Assembly: GCF_004346195.1 (NCBI RefSeq)
Contig: NZ_SMAK01000002.1
Span: 248,001-312,000 of the forward strand
Direction: 5' to 3'
Source of the DNA: Tepidamorphus gemmatus
Lineage (GTDB): Bacteria > Pseudomonadota > Alphaproteobacteria > Rhizobiales > Tepidamorphaceae
DNA: 64,000 bases
Shown here: piece by piece, positions 44,287 through 54,583 of the stretch
Position numbering within the stretch: the first letter of the stretch is position 1
Layout of the letters: the number at the start of each line of letters is the position of its first letter
The notes under the pieces: generated by a model
Seen by the model: the letters and a program-made list of their open reading frames with translations, nothing else
Databases searched by the model: none
Told to the model about the DNA's origin: nothing
Translations under genes and position numbers: made by a program

Positions 44287-45711
44287 ATGTCCAACACCAC
44301 GCCGATCGTCACGCGCTTCGCTCCCTCTCCGACCGGGTTCCTGCACATCGGCGGCGCGCGCACCGCGCTGTTCAACTGGCTCTATGCCCGCGGACGCGGC
44401 GGGAAGATGCTGCTCAGGATCGAGGACACCGACCGCGAACGCTCGACCGATGCGGCGATCGCGGCGATCCTCGACGGGCTCACCTGGCTCGGCCTGGACT
44501 GGGACGGCGAGGCAATTTCGCAGTTCGAGCGTGCCGACCGCCATCGCGAGGTCGTCGACGAACTTCTGGCGAAGGGGCTGGCTTATCGCTGCTATGCCAC
44601 GCCGGAGGAGCTGGCCCAGATGCGCGAGTTGGCACGCGCCGAGGGGCGGCCGCCGCGCTATGACGGCCGCTGGCGTGACCGCGATCCGGCTGATGCCCCG
44701 GCAGGCGTCAGACCTGCGATCCGCCTGAAGGCGCCGACCGAGGGCGAGACGGTGGTCGAGGACCGGGTACAGGGCCGGATCGTCTGGCAGAACAAGGATC
44801 TCGACGATCTGATCCTGCTGCGCTCCGACGGCACGCCGACCTACATGCTGGCCGTGGTGGTGGACGACCACGACATGGGCGTGACGCATATCATCCGCGG
44901 TGACGATCATCTGACCAACGCCGCGCGCCAGACACAGATCTATGAAGCGCTCGGCTGGACCGTGCCGGTAATGGCGCACATTCCGCTGATCCATGGTCCC
45001 GACGGGGCGAAGCTGTCGAAGCGGCACGGTGCACTTGGCATCGATGCCTATCGGGCGATGGGCTATCTGCCTGCTGCCATGCGCAACTATCTCGTCAGGC
45101 TCGGCTGGAGCCATGGCGACGACGAGGTGATGTCAACCGAGCAGATGCTGGAATGGTTCGATCTGGACGCGATCGGGCGTGCCGCGGCGCGGTTCGATTT
45201 CGCCAAGCTCGAGAACCTCAACGGAATCTACATGCGTCAGACGCCGGACGAAGAACTCTTCCGGACGTTGCTCGGCGCGCTCCCCCACCTGCGGGGCGGC
45301 GAGGCGTTCGAGGTGCGTCTCGACGAGACCAAGGCGGCGCGCGTGCGGGCGTTGATGGGCGGGCTCAAGGAACGGGCCAAGACGTTGGTGGAGCTCCTCG
45401 ACGCGGCTGCCTTCCTGGTGAAGGACCGGCCGCTTGATCTGGATGACAAGGCTGCTGCACTGCTCGACACGAATGGCCGCGGCATTCTGCGCGAATTGCT
45501 GCCAGCACTCGAGGCCACGCCGTGGGAGGCAGCCGCCCTGGAGGCAACAGTGCGCGATTTCGCCAACCGGGCCGACCGCAAGCTCGGTGCGGTAGCCCAA
45601 CCGCTCAGAGCCGCTCTCACCGGGCGAGCAACCTCTCCGGGCATTTTCGATGTGCTGGTTGTACTCGGCCGCGAGGAGAGTCTGGCGCGCATCCGTGACC
45701 AGGCACTCTAG
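44287..45711 (+). CDS. gltX: Glutamyl-tRNA synthetase
   Basis: A 474-residue class I aminoacyl-tRNA synthetase. '[20 protein letters not shown]' contains the HIGH-type motif (20-23), '[20 protein letters not shown]' binds the tRNA acceptor region, and 'GAKLSKRHG' is the KMSKS-type loop. The C-terminal anticodon-binding region is helical. Length is normal. It precedes gltA in the order usual for this class. No Shine-Dalgarno sequence is obvious before the ATG. Confidence 0.97.
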   Translation: MSNTTPIVTRFAPSPTGFLHIGGARTALFNWLYARGRGGKMLLRIEDTDRERSTDAAIAAILDGLTWLGLDWDGEAISQFERADRHREVVDELLAKGLAYRCYATPEELAQMRELARAEGRPPRYDGRWRDRDPADAPAGVRPAIRLKAPTEGETVVEDRVQGRIVWQNKDLDDLILLRSDGTPTYMLAVVVDDHDMGVTHIIRGDDHLTNAARQTQIYEALGWTVPVMAHIPLIHGPDGAKLSKRHGALGIDAYRAMGYLPAAMRNYLVRLGWSHGDDEVMSTEQMLEWFDLDAIGRAAARFDFAKLENLNGIYMRQTPDEELFRTLLGALPHLRGGEAFEVRLDETKAARVRALMGGLKERAKTLVELLDAAAFLVKDRPLDLDDKAAALLDTNGRGILRELLPALEATPWEAAALEATVRDFANRADRKLGAVAQPLRAALTGRATSPGIFDVLVVLGREESLARIRDQAL

Positions 45712-45770
45712 CGGGCTGGTCGGAAACTCGAGGCAGAACCCGCCAGCATTCCTGCCCTGCCGGCCGCCGC

Positions 45771-45799
45771 TTGCCGCAGCGCGGTAAATCGGATACCGA
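45771..45799 (+). promoter_or_regulatory. Candidate gltA promoter
   Basis: TTGCCG (45771-45776) and TACCGA (45794-45799) are separated by 17 bases, about 110 bases before the gltA start, in the 199-bp gap after gltX. The -10 match is weak. Confidence 0.3.
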
Positions 45800-45910
45800 A
45801 GACGCCAGATTTCCTTCCGCACGGCAGCCACTTTGCGCGCCGGCGCACCCTCCCGGCGGCGTCGACAAGGGGCTGCGGATGTCCCGCTCCAGGACAGGAG
45901 AAGCCCGCCC

Positions 45911-47203
45911 ATGAGCACCGAAACCGCGACACTCTCGTTCCGCGACAAGACCTACGAGTTTCCGGTCTACAAGGGCACGGTCGGGCCCGACGTGATCGAC
46001 ATCTCGCAACTCTACGGGAGAAGCCACGCCTTCACCTACGATCCGGGCTTCACCTCCACGGCGAGCTGCGAATCGAAGATCACCTATATCGACGGCGACG
46101 AAGGCATCCTGCTGTATCGCGGCTACCCCATCGAGCAGCTCGCCGAGCATGGCGACTTTCTCGAGACCTGCTACCTGCTGCTCTACGGGGAGCTGCCGAC
46201 CCAGGCACAGAAGGCCGATTTCGACCACCGGGTCACGCACCACACGATGGTTCACGAACAGATGACCCGGTTCTATTCGGGTTTTCGTCGTGATGCCCAT
46301 CCGATGGCGGTGATGGTCGGCGTGGTCGGCGCGCTGTCGGCCTTCTACCACGACTCCACCGACATCTCCGATCCATACCAGCGCATGGTGGCGAGCGTGC
46401 GGATGATCGCCAAGATGCCGACGATCGCGGCGATGGCCTACAAGTACCATATCGGCCAGCCGTTCATGTATCCGCGCAACTCGCTCGACTATGCCTCGAA
46501 CTTCCTGCACATGTGCTTTGCGGTGCCGTGCGAGGAATACAAGGTGAACCCGGTCCTTGCGCGCGCGATGGACCGCATCTTCATCCTGCACGCCGATCAC
46601 GAGCAGAACGCCTCGACGTCGACCGTCCGGCTTGCCGGCTCCTCCGGCGCCAATCCGTTCGCCTGCATCGCGGCCGGCATCGCCTGTCTGTGGGGGCCTG
46701 CGCATGGCGGTGCGAACGAGGCGGCGCTCAGCATGCTTGCCGAGATCGGCACGGTCGACCGCATTCCGGAATTCATCGCCCGCGCCAAGGACAAGAACGA
46801 CCCGTTCCGCCTGATGGGTTTCGGCCACCGGGTCTACAAGAACTACGACCCGCGCGCCAAGATCATGCAGAAGACGTGTCACGAGGTACTGGCCGAGGTC
46901 GGCATCAAGGACGATCCTCTCCTTGACGTCGCGCTCGAACTGGAACGGATCGCGCTTCAGGACGACTACTTCATCGAGAAGAAGCTCTACCCGAACATCG
47001 ACTTCTACTCGGGCATCACCCTCAAGGCGCTCGGCTTCCCCACGTCGATGTTCACGGTCCTGTTCGCCGTGGCGCGCACGGTCGGATGGATTGCGCAGTG
47101 GAAAGAGATGATCGAGGACCCGAAGCAGAAGATCGGTCGTCCTCGCCAGCTTTACACCGGCGCGACCCGCCGGGACTACATCCCGGCGTCCATGCGCAAG
47201 TAG
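45911..47203 (+). CDS. gltA: Citrate synthase
   Basis: A 430-residue type II citrate synthase of the TCA cycle. '[20 protein letters not shown]', '[20 protein letters not shown]' and '[17 protein letters not shown]' supply catalytic His residues and the oxaloacetate site, and an Asp lies near '[20 protein letters not shown]'. ATG 45911 is preceded by AGGAGA. It is convergent with lpxB, with a terminator-like hairpin in the 67-bp gap. Confidence 0.97.
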   Translation: MSTETATLSFRDKTYEFPVYKGTVGPDVIDISQLYGRSHAFTYDPGFTSTASCESKITYIDGDEGILLYRGYPIEQLAEHGDFLETCYLLLYGELPTQAQKADFDHRVTHHTMVHEQMTRFYSGFRRDAHPMAVMVGVVGALSAFYHDSTDISDPYQRMVASVRMIAKMPTIAAMAYKYHIGQPFMYPRNSLDYASNFLHMCFAVPCEEYKVNPVLARAMDRIFILHADHEQNASTSTVRLAGSSGANPFACIAAGIACLWGPAHGGANEAALSMLAEIGTVDRIPEFIARAKDKNDPFRLMGFGHRVYKNYDPRAKIMQKTCHEVLAEVGIKDDPLLDVALELERIALQDDYFIEKKLYPNIDFYSGITLKALGFPTSMFTVLFAVARTVGWIAQWKEMIEDPKQKIGRPRQLYTGATRRDYIPASMRK

Positions 47204-47224
47204 CACGAGCCTCCGGCGCCGACG

Positions 47225-47244
47225 GGGCGGGGCATCCCCCGCCC
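47225..47244. terminator. Hairpin between convergent gltA and lpxB
   Basis: A perfect 8-bp stem (GGGCGGGG / CCCCGCCC) with a CATC loop lies 22 bases after the gltA stop and 27 bases after the lpxB stop on the other strand. It can form in both transcripts. There is no U-run. Confidence 0.5.
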
Positions 47245-47270
47245 GCGTGCGGTTGCGGCCATGGGCGGGA

Positions 47271-48443
47271 TCAGCGGCCGAGCAGGCCGAGAACCAGCCC
47301 GGCCGCCCGCTCGCTCGGCGGTTCGCCCTCGATCAACGTGGCGCGACGCACCCGTCCGGTGGCCTCGATCTGGGCGCGTCGATCGGGCGTGTCATCGAAC
47401 AGCGGATCGAGCGCGGCAGCGAGCGTCGCCGCGTCACAGCCCTTCTGGATGAATTCCGGAAAGGCATTTTCGCCGATCACGAGGTTCGCCATCACCACGG
47501 AATGGATGCGGACGATCCAGCGCAATGCTGCCGTCAGCCGATCGAGCCGGTATCCCACCACCATCGGCACGCCGGCCATAGCGAGCTCGAGCGTCACAGT
47601 TCCCGACGCCGCCAGCGCGACGCGGCCCTGGCCGAAGGCGCGCCATTTGGCTCTCTCGCCGTCAACGATCTCGACGGGTATCGACCATTGGCCGACCTCG
47701 TCGGCAATCCGCTGGCGCAGATGCGCGACGGCTGGAAGCACCGCCCGGAACCGGCGTCCGCCGGCCTTCAGCCGTTGGAGGGTTTCGCCGAAGACGGGCA
47801 GCAGGCGGTCGATCTCGCTGGCGCGGCTTCCAGGCAGCACGATGAGGATGGGGCTGTCGTCGGCCGCGGGTCGGGCGTCGGGTGGTGGCAGCAGCGCCAG
47901 CCGTTCCACCACGGGATGGCCGACATAGGTACAAGGTGGACCGCCGAGGCGGGCATGCACCGCTGGTTCGAACGGAAATATCGCCAGAACATGATCGACA
48001 TAGGCGCGCATTCGGCGCGCGCGCCACGACCGCCAGGCCCATACGGTGGGCGAGACGTAGTTGACGACGGGCAGTCCCGGCAGTCTCAACCGGACACGCC
48101 TGGCAACGGGATGGGTGAACTCGGGACTGTCGATGATCACGAGAATGTCGGGCCGGAACGCCACGACATGATCGACGGTCTCGTATACGCGGCGGACCAG
48201 ACGTGGCAGTCGCGACAGGATCGCGATCGGCCCCATGACGGCAATCTCGGCGAGCGGGAACGCGCTCGCCAGACCCTCCCTCTCCATCTCCGGACCGCCG
48301 ATGCCGGCAAAGACGACTGAACCGCCCGTGCGGCGACGCAGGGCGCGCATCAATCCGGCGCCGAGGTGATCTCCCGAGGGTTCGCCGGCGATCAACGCCA
48401 CGCGGAGCGGCGATGCCTCTGCCCCGGGACCTGGCAGGCTCAT
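47271..48443 (-). CDS. lpxB: Lipid-A-disaccharide synthase
   Basis: A 390-residue GT19 enzyme that joins UDP-2,3-diacylglucosamine and lipid X. 'LIAGEPSGDHLGAGLMRAL' opens the protein, followed by 'FAGIGGPEME', 'HPVARRVR', 'VSPTVWAWRSWRARRMRAYV' and 'LPGSRASEIDRLLPVF'. It overlaps lpxI by 4 bases at its start. It is the last gene of the leftward lpxD-fabZ-lpxA-lpxI-lpxB unit. Confidence 0.97.
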   Translation of the reverse strand: MSLPGPGAEASPLRVALIAGEPSGDHLGAGLMRALRRRTGGSVVFAGIGGPEMEREGLASAFPLAEIAVMGPIAILSRLPRLVRRVYETVDHVVAFRPDILVIIDSPEFTHPVARRVRLRLPGLPVVNYVSPTVWAWRSWRARRMRAYVDHVLAIFPFEPAVHARLGGPPCTYVGHPVVERLALLPPPDARPAADDSPILIVLPGSRASEIDRLLPVFGETLQRLKAGGRRFRAVLPAVAHLRQRIADEVGQWSIPVEIVDGERAKWRAFGQGRVALAASGTVTLELAMAGVPMVVGYRLDRLTAALRWIVRIHSVVMANLVIGENAFPEFIQKGCDAATLAAALDPLFDDTPDRRAQIEATGRVRRATLIEGEPPSERAAGLVLGLLGR

Positions 48444-49345
48444 TGTGCTGCCGGGCCGTCGTTGCGCCCGACGCCGACGATGAACAGGCCCGCCTCATCG
48501 GCGAGCTCGAGCGCTTCGCGCCGCTGCGGCATCAGAACGGCGCCGGCCTCGAGTGCGATACCTTCGAGACCGGCGTCGATCGCCGAGCGCACCGTATCGA
48601 CGCCGACCACCGGCATGTCGAGGCGCAGCTCCTGTGCCGGCTTGGCGGCCTTGACCAGCACTCCGGAAGGCGGCGGAAACGCGACACGTCCGCTGGCGCG
48701 CAAGTCGGCGCATCGCCGGATCATGGCGTCGGTGCCCTCGGCAGCCTCGACGGCGATGATCCGGCGCGACAGCACGACGACGGCCTGTCCGATGTCGAGA
48801 GGTCCCATCCCGCGCACGGCCGTCAGGCCGCTGGCAATATCGGCACGGGCGCGACGCGACGGTTTGACCCTGCCCAGCACACCGGCTTCGGCAATGAGGC
48901 CCGGCAGCACCTCGCGCGGGCCGACGATCCGGAAGCCCTCCGATTCGAAGATGTGCACCACGCCGTTGACGACCTTGTCGTCGCCGCCGAAGCGCAGGCG
49001 CATGATGCTGGACAAGGCCCGCACCGTCCCCATGTCCCAGTCGATCTCGGAAAAGCGCGGGCGGCGGAACGCGCCGGTCATGAAGACCTCCCGGCAGCCG
49101 TTCTCCAGGAGGATCTCCTTGAGTCTGCCGGCTGCGCCGATCCTCACGACGGCATGTGGAAAGTCGGCATAGTCGCCGGTCGCCTCGCCTTCGACGAGAA
49201 CGACGAAGACCGGCCGACCTGACCGCAGCACGTGTTCCGCGGCGATGCGCGGCAGCTCGCCCGCACCGGCGATGATGGCTAGCGGACCCGACGTGCCAAG
49301 GTCTGGCCGGCCCATCGCGCAGCTGCCGTCAGCTACCGCGGCCAT
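48440..49345 (-). CDS. lpxI: UDP-2,3-diacylglucosamine hydrolase LpxI
   Basis: A 301-residue protein of the LpxI family (formerly DUF1009). 'LAIIAGAGELPRIAAEHVLR' begins the N-terminal domain, 'MTGAFRRPRFSEID' lies in the linker, and 'ADLRASGRVAFPPPSGVLVK' and 'MPVVGVDTV' lie in the catalytic domain. LpxI replaces LpxH in Alphaproteobacteria and makes lipid X. The start at 49345 overlaps lpxA by 17 bases; ATG 49315 (291 residues) is a reasonable alternative, and neither has a strong Shine-Dalgarno sequence. Confidence 0.94.
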   Translation of the reverse strand: MAAVADGSCAMGRPDLGTSGPLAIIAGAGELPRIAAEHVLRSGRPVFVVLVEGEATGDYADFPHAVVRIGAAGRLKEILLENGCREVFMTGAFRRPRFSEIDWDMGTVRALSSIMRLRFGGDDKVVNGVVHIFESEGFRIVGPREVLPGLIAEAGVLGRVKPSRRARADIASGLTAVRGMGPLDIGQAVVVLSRRIIAVEAAEGTDAMIRRCADLRASGRVAFPPPSGVLVKAAKPAQELRLDMPVVGVDTVRSAIDAGLEGIALEAGAVLMPQRREALELADEAGLFIVGVGRNDGPAAQ

Positions 49346-50129
49346 TCCGCGGGGTGCACAGGGCGCGATCGGAATCGGCCCGGATGAACTCGACCACGAG
49401 CTGGACGAGTGGATGATCCGGGAACAGTTGCGCGACGTCCTCGACCCGCTCCATGAGTGTCCCCTCGTTCGAGAACAGCAGTCGGTAGGCCTGGCGCAGG
49501 GTATGGATGTGCTCGCGCTCGAAGCCGTGTCGCTTCAGCCCGACGATGTTGAGGCCGCCGAGATAGGCGCGGTTGCCCAGCACCGATCCGAACGGGATCA
49601 CGTCGTTCTCGACGCCGCTCATCCCACCGATGAAGGCGTACTGCCCGATCCGCACCCACTGATGAACGGCGGCCAGGCCGCCGATGATGGCGTAGTCGCC
49701 GACCCGACAATGGCCACCGAGCGTCGCATTGTTGGTGAACAGGACGTTGTTGCCGACCCGACAGTCATGCGCGACATGCGATCCGACCATGAAATGGCAA
49801 TGATTGCCGACCACCGTCTCCATGCCGCCGAACGCCGTACCCGGGTTCATGGTGACATGTTCACGGATCACGCAATCGGATCCGATGACCAGCCGGCTGG
49901 GCTCGCCGGCATAGCGCAGGGCCTGCGGCGGGGTCCCGAGTGTCGAGAAGGGGAAGACCTTGGTGCGCGCGCCGATCTCGGTATGCCCGTCGATGACGAC
50001 ATGGGCCACGAGCTCGACGCCCTCATGCAGGACGACATTGTCGCCGACGATGCAATAGGGACCGATCTTCACGCCATCGCCAAGGCTGGCCCCGGAGCCG
50101 ACGATTGCAGTCGGATGGATGTCTGCCAT
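49329..50129 (-). CDS. lpxA: UDP-N-acetylglucosamine O-acyltransferase
   Basis: A 266-residue left-handed beta-helix enzyme, first step of lipid A synthesis. Hexapeptide repeats start at 'IVGSGASLGDGVKIGPYCIV', and 'VTMNPGTAFGG', 'NHCHFMVGSHVAHDC' (catalytic His region) and 'GGLAAVHQWVRIG' follow. A C-terminal helical part completes the fold. It lies 9 bp after fabZ. Confidence 0.97.
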   Translation of the reverse strand: MADIHPTAIVGSGASLGDGVKIGPYCIVGDNVVLHEGVELVAHVVIDGHTEIGARTKVFPFSTLGTPPQALRYAGEPSRLVIGSDCVIREHVTMNPGTAFGGMETVVGNHCHFMVGSHVAHDCRVGNNVLFTNNATLGGHCRVGDYAIIGGLAAVHQWVRIGQYAFIGGMSGVENDVIPFGSVLGNRAYLGGLNIVGLKRHGFEREHIHTLRQAYRLLFSNEGTLMERVEDVAQLFPDHPLVQLVVEFIRADSDRALCTPRNGRGS

Positions 50130-50138
50130 GGGTATTTT

Positions 50139-50612
50139 TCAGAGGTCTGCGATCATTGCGCCGATCTCGGCCTCGGCGACGATCCTGCCGTCGACGAACG
50201 CCTCGGCCGCATACTTCCAGATGGTGCGGCGGTTGCGGATCTTGCGGACATGGTAGTGCACCACGTCGCCGGGAATGACCGGCTTCCGGAACTTGCACTT
50301 GTCGATCGTCATGAAATAGACGAGCTTCGGCTGCGCGCCGCCATTGAACAGGATGCAGACCGCCCCTGCGGTCTGCGCCATTCCCTCGACGAGCAGGACA
50401 CCGGGCATGATCGGTCGCCCTGGGAAATGGCCGGTGAAATGTGGCTCGTTGATGGTCACGTTCTTGATACCGACGCAGCGTTCGTCGCCGGCGATGTCGA
50501 CAATGCGATCGACCATCAGGAACGGATAGCGATGCGGCAGCAGCTGCAGCAACCGTTCTATGTCGAGCGACTCCAGCGTGGTCGGATTATCCTTGGTCAC
50601 GCTTGCGTCCAT
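50139..50612 (-). CDS. fabZ: 3-hydroxyacyl-ACP dehydratase FabZ
   Basis: A 157-residue hot-dog-fold enzyme of fatty acid synthesis. '[17 protein letters not shown]' and '[20 protein letters not shown]' contain the catalytic His and Glu. It competes with LpxA and LpxD for 3-hydroxyacyl-ACP, which explains its place among lpx genes. Its start overlaps lpxD by 26 bases; a shorter start (GTG near 50600) is possible. Confidence 0.96.
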   Translation of the reverse strand: MDASVTKDNPTTLESLDIERLLQLLPHRYPFLMVDRIVDIAGDERCVGIKNVTINEPHFTGHFPGRPIMPGVLLVEGMAQTAGAVCILFNGGAQPKLVYFMTIDKCKFRKPVIPGDVVHYHVRKIRNRRTIWKYAAEAFVDGRIVAEAEIGAMIADL

Positions 50613-51672
50613 CCTTTTCAGCCCCCTCCGCCGATCGCTGCCGCGCCATTTCCCTGCGTGCGACGCGCTGCAGCGCCGCGACCTCCTTCAGCCATTCGCG
50701 CGCGGGCCGCGCCGGCACACCGCCATACCGTCCGTTTGGCGCAAGATCGTCCTTGACTGCACTGAGCGTCGCAATCTGGGCGAAATCGCCGACAACGACG
50801 TGCGGCATGATCCCCGCCTGACCGCCGATCGCGACGAAATCGCCGATCGTCGCGCTGCCTGCAATGCCGACCTGTGCGACAATGACACAGTGGCGGCCGA
50901 TGACGACGTTATGGCCGATCTGCACCAGATTGTCGATCTTGGTGCCTTCCCCGATCACCGTGTCGCGCAGCGCGCCACGATCGATCGCGCAGTTGGCGCC
51001 AATCTCCACATCGTTCTGGATCACGACCCGTCCGATCTGCGGGATCTTGGCATGGCCGGACGCGCCCATGGCGTATCCGAAGCCGTCCTGGCCAATGCTC
51101 GCGCCGGCATGGATGATCACCCGATCGCCGATCAGACAATGCTGGAGGCTCGCCCGCGGTCCGATCGAGCAGTCGCGGCCGACCCTTACCCGACGGCCAA
51201 GGACGGTTCCGGCGAGGATCCGCGTGCCCCGCCCGACATGCGCCTCGACGCCGACGATCGCGCCGGGCTCGATGACCGCGCCGGGCTCGATGACAGCCGA
51301 AGGATGTATGCCGTTGCCGTGTGGAGCGTCGTCCCAGATCGGCACCGGATGCAGCGCGCCCGGATAGAAGCGGCGGACGACCTCGTTGAAGGCGCGGGCG
51401 GGATCGGCGACCCGTATCGCTGCGACATGGGACGGCACAGCCGCGGCGTTGCGGGCATTGATGAGGCACGCGCCCGCGCCCGTCTCCGCCAGGTCTGCGG
51501 CATATCGGGGATTGTCATAGAACGAGATCTGTTGCGGCCCGGCGAGGATCAAGGCGGCAACGTCGGCGATCATGCGACTGCCAAACTGGGCCTCAACGTC
51601 GCCGCCGATCCATTCGGCGATCTCCGCCAGCGAGAACGGCCCTGCCCGGTCGAAGAAATCTACGTCTTCCAT
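50587..51672 (-). CDS. lpxD: UDP-3-O-acylglucosamine N-acyltransferase
   Basis: A 361-residue enzyme with an N-terminal uridine-binding domain (1-100) and a hexapeptide-repeat beta-helix from about residue 125 ('[17 protein letters not shown]'). '[20 protein letters not shown]' and '[14 protein letters not shown]' cover the active-site region with catalytic His. It N-acylates UDP-3-O-acylglucosamine in lipid A synthesis. A 160-bp gap with strong hairpins separates it from bamA. Confidence 0.97.
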   Translation of the reverse strand: MEDVDFFDRAGPFSLAEIAEWIGGDVEAQFGSRMIADVAALILAGPQQISFYDNPRYAADLAETGAGACLINARNAAAVPSHVAAIRVADPARAFNEVVRRFYPGALHPVPIWDDAPHGNGIHPSAVIEPGAVIEPGAIVGVEAHVGRGTRILAGTVLGRRVRVGRDCSIGPRASLQHCLIGDRVIIHAGASIGQDGFGYAMGASGHAKIPQIGRVVIQNDVEIGANCAIDRGALRDTVIGEGTKIDNLVQIGHNVVIGRHCVIVAQVGIAGSATIGDFVAIGGQAGIMPHVVVGDFAQIATLSAVKDDLAPNGRYGGVPARPAREWLKEVAALQRVARREMARQRSAEGAEKDGRKRDQG

Positions 51673-51703
51673 TGAAAGCCGATCGGCGGACTGTCGGAGG
51701 AGC

Positions 51704-51724
51704 GCCAGCCGCCATGCGGCTGGC
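51704..51724 (-). promoter_or_regulatory. Perfect hairpin upstream of lpxD
   Basis: A 9-bp perfect stem (GCCAGCCGC / GCGGCTGGC) with a 3-base loop lies 31 bases before the lpxD start on the minus strand, in the bamA-lpxD gap. On the + strand it is followed by TTGTTGTT. It may act in the lpxD leader RNA or as a second termination signal. Confidence 0.45.
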
Positions 51725-51756
51725 TTGTTGTTCTCCTACAATGCCCGCCTTGAAAA

Positions 51757-51792
51757 GGGAACGCCGGTCGCTGCCCGACCGGCGGAATTCCC
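51757..51792 (-). terminator. Intrinsic terminator after bamA
   Basis: On the minus strand a 9-bp perfect stem (CGCCGGTCG / CGACCGGCG, 5-base loop) is extended by an outer GGGAA/TTCCC pairing and is followed by TTTTC. It lies about 40 bases after the bamA stop. A second, weaker 7-bp hairpin (ACCGGCG/CGCCGGT) lies between it and the stop. This is the best terminator candidate in the window. Confidence 0.65.
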
Positions 51793-51832
51793 GAGGAAAC
51801 CGGCGTGAGCCGGCATGTGCGACGCCGGTCGA

Positions 51833-54403
51833 TCAGAACTGTCGCCCGGCACCGAAGCGGAAGAGCTGCTCGTCGTCGTACTCTTCCTTCAGGACCGCAT
51901 AGCCGAGATCGGCGCGCAGCGGACCGAAGGGCGAATCCCACAGCAGGCTGAAGCCAACCGAAGCCCGCGGCTTTGTGTCATCCACATAGCAGCCCGCATA
52001 ACCGGCCGGCACGATGCCGCCCCAACCGCCCGGGTAGATGCCCGCGCATTCGGCCATTGCCAGCTGGAAGGTCTGACCGCCCGGCTGGATGATGGTGATC
52101 GGCCCGGTATCGGCGACATCGAACAGTACGCCGGCATCGGCGAACAGGGCGCCGCGCAGGCCGAGTTCCTCCGGCAGGAAGGGGAACGGGAAGACCACTT
52201 CGGCAGTAGCAGCGGCGTACACCTTGCCGCCGAGCGCGTCGCGCTGTCCGCCCGGCGTAAGGTCACGCGGACCATAACCCGACGTGTCGAAGCCGCGAAT
52301 GGTTTCGCCACCCTTGAAGTAGGTATCGGTGACCGTCACGTCGTAGCCACCCCACCCCTGGATGATGCCGCCCGAGACCTTGAGCATCCCGACCAGCTGC
52401 GGCATCAGCTCGTGGTAGTAGCGCGCCTCGGCATCGGTGCGCACAAACTTGGCATCGCCGCCAGCACCGGCAAAGTCCTGCGACAGCTTCAGATAGAGGC
52501 CGCTGTGCGGACGCGTGAAGCTGTCGAGCGTCGAATAGGTCAGATCGTAGCCGAAGATCGAATAGAGGCGTTCGCCCTGGGCCTTGACGATGGCGATGGA
52601 GGCCTCCGGGGCGAAAACATCGGGAATACCATCGCCATTGGTGTCGCCCCCGTAGGGGAAGGCCCAGGTATAGCCGCCATAGACGACCGGATTGCCGCAC
52701 AGGTTGTTGTCGATCGCGAACTGCGTGACCGGACCGCAGCCGTCCCGATAGACCTGACCGATCTGGACGTCCGAATTGTAGATGCGATAGCGGCCAAGGA
52801 AGCTCAATTCGTCGTTGAGCTGGAAGCCCACTCGCAAGCCGGCGCCGGCCACCTTCGAGGTGTAGGACGAGGTATCCTCGTAGTCGATGTTGCGATAGTA
52901 GACGTCGACGCCCGCCGCCAGCCTGCGCCCGAGGAAGTATGGCTCGGTGAAGGAGAAGTCTATGCTCTCCTTCTTTTCGCCGAACGCTCCGCCGATCCGC
53001 ACGATCTGGCCGCGTCCGAGCAGGTTGCGCTCAGTGATCGAGATGTCGGCCACGAAGCCGTCGCGGGTGGAGTATCCGCCGCCGAGGGAGACCTCGCCGG
53101 TGGGCTGCTCGACGACCGATACGTTGATGATCACCCGGTCCGGCGCAGACCCCTGCTGACGGGTGATATCCACCGACTTGAAGTAGCGCAGCGCGTCGAG
53201 TCGACGCTTGGCGCGGTCGATCATCACCGTGTTGTAGGCGTCGCCCTCGGCAAAGTCGAACTCCCGACGGATGACGCGGTCAAGCGTGCGGGTATTGCCC
53301 CGGATGTTGATCCGCTCGATGTAGACGCGCGGACCTTCTTCCACGACATAGGTGAGGTTGATCGTCTGGGTGTCGTAGTCGCGATCGCCCCGCGGACGCA
53401 CCTGGGCGAAGGCGTAGCCGCGATTGGCCAACGCGATGGTGATGTCCTCGAGCGTGCGCTCGACGGCTTCCGCATTGTAGGTGTCGCCGGTCTTGGTCTT
53501 GATCTCGGAGCGCAGCGATTCCGGATCGATATCGCGCACATAGGCCTCGATATCGACCGTTCCGAACTTGTACTTGGGCCCCTCATCGACCGTGAAGGTG
53601 ATGTAGAAGGCATTGCGCTCGCGGTCGAGTTCCGCAACCGCCGACACCACCCGGAAATCGGCATAGCCGTTCTTCAGATAGAACCTGCGCAGCAGCTCCT
53701 GGTCCGCGTCGAGCCGATCAGGGTCATAGACGTCGGTCGACTTTATCCAGCTGAGCCAGCTCTTCTGCGATGTGGCGATCACGTCGCGCAGGTCGCTGTC
53801 GCTGTAGGCATTGTTGCCTATGAAGTTGATGCCGGCGACGCTGGTCTTGGCGGCCTCGTTGATCTCGAAGACGAGGTTCACGCGGTTGTCCGGCAAATCG
53901 ATGATCTTCGGCTCGACACTAGCGCCGAACCGGCCCGACCGCCGATAGAGCTGCAGGATGCGCTGAACGTCGCCTTCGATCTTGGCGCGCGTCAGCACCG
54001 AGCGCGGCTGCGACTCGATCTCCGACAGGAGCAGATCGTCGCTCAGCTTCTTGTTCCCCTCGAAGGAGACGATGTTGACGATGGGGTTCTCGACGACGGT
54101 CACGACCAGCGTGTTGCCACGCATGGCGATGTTGACGTCGGAGAACAGGCCGGTCGCGAACAGCGTCTTCAGCGACTCGTCGGCATCGAAGGCGTTGTAG
54201 TTCTGGCCCGGCTGCAGGGAGAGATAGTTACGAACCGTCTCGGCATCGACACGACGGTTGCCCTCGACCTGCACCTGGCGGATCGTCTGGGCCTGGGCGG
54301 ACGAGATGCCGGCCAGATCTCCCGTTCCCGGGATCGAGGAGGCTGCGAGCGCGACAAACAGAACGAGTACGCCACGCATCAGAAATCGCACTGCACAAAC
54401 CAT
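51833..54403 (-). CDS. bamA: Outer membrane protein assembly factor BamA
   Basis: An 856-residue outer membrane protein. A signal peptide (cleavage near residue 38, 'SSAQA') is followed by POTRA domains ('IRQVQVEGNRRVDAETVRNY', 'IVNIVSFEGNKKLSDDLLLS' and later repeats) and a C-terminal beta-barrel with 'GGETIRGFD' and the terminal Phe of 'FRFGAGRQF'. ATG 54403 is chosen because it places the hydrophobic core right after the first residues; the frame extends to 54529. It follows rseP and ends in a terminator. Confidence 0.97.
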   Translation of the reverse strand: MVCAVRFLMRGVLVLFVALAASSIPGTGDLAGISSAQAQTIRQVQVEGNRRVDAETVRNYLSLQPGQNYNAFDADESLKTLFATGLFSDVNIAMRGNTLVVTVVENPIVNIVSFEGNKKLSDDLLLSEIESQPRSVLTRAKIEGDVQRILQLYRRSGRFGASVEPKIIDLPDNRVNLVFEINEAAKTSVAGINFIGNNAYSDSDLRDVIATSQKSWLSWIKSTDVYDPDRLDADQELLRRFYLKNGYADFRVVSAVAELDRERNAFYITFTVDEGPKYKFGTVDIEAYVRDIDPESLRSEIKTKTGDTYNAEAVERTLEDITIALANRGYAFAQVRPRGDRDYDTQTINLTYVVEEGPRVYIERINIRGNTRTLDRVIRREFDFAEGDAYNTVMIDRAKRRLDALRYFKSVDITRQQGSAPDRVIINVSVVEQPTGEVSLGGGYSTRDGFVADISITERNLLGRGQIVRIGGAFGEKKESIDFSFTEPYFLGRRLAAGVDVYYRNIDYEDTSSYTSKVAGAGLRVGFQLNDELSFLGRYRIYNSDVQIGQVYRDGCGPVTQFAIDNNLCGNPVVYGGYTWAFPYGGDTNGDGIPDVFAPEASIAIVKAQGERLYSIFGYDLTYSTLDSFTRPHSGLYLKLSQDFAGAGGDAKFVRTDAEARYYHELMPQLVGMLKVSGGIIQGWGGYDVTVTDTYFKGGETIRGFDTSGYGPRDLTPGGQRDALGGKVYAAATAEVVFPFPFLPEELGLRGALFADAGVLFDVADTGPITIIQPGGQTFQLAMAECAGIYPGGWGGIVPAGYAGCYVDDTKPRASVGFSLLWDSPFGPLRADLGYAVLKEEYDDEQLFRFGAGRQF

Positions 54404-54583
54404 CGGGTTGTCGATCCTCGGATCCGTCTGACCTTCTTCTCGTGCGGGCGTGACGCCACGCGAGCACAAGGCGATTCCGCCCGTCCCGAGGCGTTTGTAT
54501 CGGCTTTCATCCATTATGAAAACAGCCATCTAGACGTCCCCCGGAACTCATTCCCCTGCCGTTGCCGGGCTGCAACGGCAACT

